Assembly (NCBI GenBank): GCA_937893605.1
Contig: CALBGG010000021.1
Location: 1 to 14,989, forward strand
Direction: 5' to 3'
Source: an uncultured Clostridia bacterium
Lineage (GTDB): Bacteria; Bacillota; Clostridia; Oscillospirales; Oscillospiraceae
DNA length: 14,989 nt
Of the stretch, positions 14,477 to 14,989 are shown in pieces. Both the position numbers and the translations under genes were made by a program. The notes below the pieces were generated by a model that saw only the letters and a list, made by a program, of their open reading frames with translations, made no database searches and had not been told where the DNA came from. Position 1 is the first letter of the stretch. The number at the start of each line of letters is the position of its first letter.

Positions 14477-14989
14477 TTATCTTGTCGATTTCATGCTGAT
14501 CTGTTTTGCCCTTGTGCCATCGATCGTATTCGAACACAGCTCATCATACTCATCAGGGGTATTGCAGTTGCGAACCGAGTTTTCATCGGGAAATTCACAT
14601 ATTGCAAAGCCGACCTGGTCGAGCAGGCGTTTGACGGAGGTATTTGCGCCTTGAAGAATGCTTTCGGCTGCATCGGACAGGCTGCGGTCATACACGCCGA
14701 TAAGCGGCTCAAGCGTTCCGCAATGTCCGGCGACAGTTATAGGTTCGCCTCGGGCAAGGTGCGCTTCTGTCAGCATTTTCATTTCATCCTGCGAAAACAG
14801 CGGAGCATCCACGCTTATGACAAAGCACAAAGGTCGCATTGCGGCGCATAAACAGGCATGGATACCGCTGAGAGGCCCCTTTTCCGGATAGATATCCGGG
14901 ACAAATCTTGTACCGGTAATTGGCCTTGAGTAGCCCGAAACCATAATGTCACTGATGCCGAGAGCGCTTATTTTATTTACCTGATGCTC
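14477..14989 (-). CDS. MobA-like molybdenum cofactor nucleotidyltransferase (5' end cut by window edge)
   Basis: The frame stays open to the right edge and gives 170 residues of an NTP-transferase. In the family the enzyme transfers GMP (MobA) or CMP to molybdopterin. The nucleotide-binding LxGGxSxRMG start lies outside the window. Visible family features, numbered from the edge, are a GISDI strand-end (11-15), EKGPLSGIHACL (36-47), a CFVISVDAPLF segment with the metal-binding Asp (55-65), LEPLIGVY (93-100) and NCNTPDEY (142-149). An in-frame ATG at 14942-14944 would omit the catalytic N-terminus and is not the true start. I cannot tell MobA from related MobA-like transferases here. A hairpin terminator follows at 14361-14389. 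Confidence 0.8.
   Translation of the reverse strand, partial: EHQVNKISALGISDIMVSGYSRPITGTRFVPDIYPEKGPLSGIHACLCAAMRPLCFVISVDAPLFSQDEMKMLTEAHLARGEPITVAGHCGTLEPLIGVYDRSLSDAAESILQGANTSVKRLLDQVGFAICEFPDENSVRNCNTPDEYDELCSNTIDGTRAKQISMKSTR

Noticed and set aside
14477..14944. Complete short MobA-like protein starting at the ATG at 14942-14944
   Set aside because: The frame continues upstream to the window edge with family-like sequence, and the short version would lack the nucleotide-binding N-terminus.
1..14989. Mobile element, prophage, CRISPR array, tRNA or rRNA genes
   Set aside because: I found no transposase, integrase, regularly spaced repeats or recognisable tRNA/rRNA sequence; all long frames are ordinary chromosomal genes or their shadows.

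Overview
The window looks like chromosomal core sequence from a fairly GC-rich member of the Clostridia, perhaps an Oscillospiraceae-type gut anaerobe. The clues are a Rex repressor, a family II pyrophosphatase with CBS and DRTGG inserts, a clostridial-style EPSP synthase, strong AGGAGG-type ribosome sites and sigma-A-type promoters. The taxonomic placement is inference. Nothing suggests a phage, transposon, CRISPR array or integrated island.

Positions 1-6955 (minus strand) carry one tightly packed operon in the order pheA, aroB, aroC, aroE-aroK fusion, aroQ, aroA, tyrA. Successive genes overlap by 4 to 11 bases, except for a 6-base gap between pheA and aroB. Together they convert DAHP to chorismate and then to prephenate, phenylpyruvate and 4-hydroxyphenylpyruvate. 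Only DAHP synthase and the final transaminase are missing from view. tyrA runs off the left edge.

Positions 6956-7365 hold the most interesting part of the window. A consensus promoter (TTGACA, 17 bases, TATAAT) starts a leader of about 280 nt. The leader can encode a 48-residue peptide with nine Phe, Tyr and Trp codons between residues 24 and 40. After it come a candidate antiterminator and a strong intrinsic terminator just before pheA. The geometry fits ribosome-mediated attenuation sensing all three aromatic amino acids. No T-box is visible.

Positions 7366-12064 (minus strand) carry trmB, exoA, dusB and an ECF sigma factor gene, all overlapping, followed by a CBS/DRTGG pyrophosphatase gene with its own promoter at the end of the sigma gene. 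These are tRNA modification, DNA repair and phosphate-metabolism functions; no anti-sigma gene is beside the sigma factor.

Positions 12065-12277 are a divergent promoter region. On the plus strand follow rex (NADH/NAD-sensing repressor), a clear terminator, and mnmE (tRNA wobble-uridine GTPase with an atypical G4 motif). Converging on mnmE from the right is a MobA-like molybdenum-cofactor nucleotidyltransferase gene, cut by the right edge. The space between them contains two strong hairpins.
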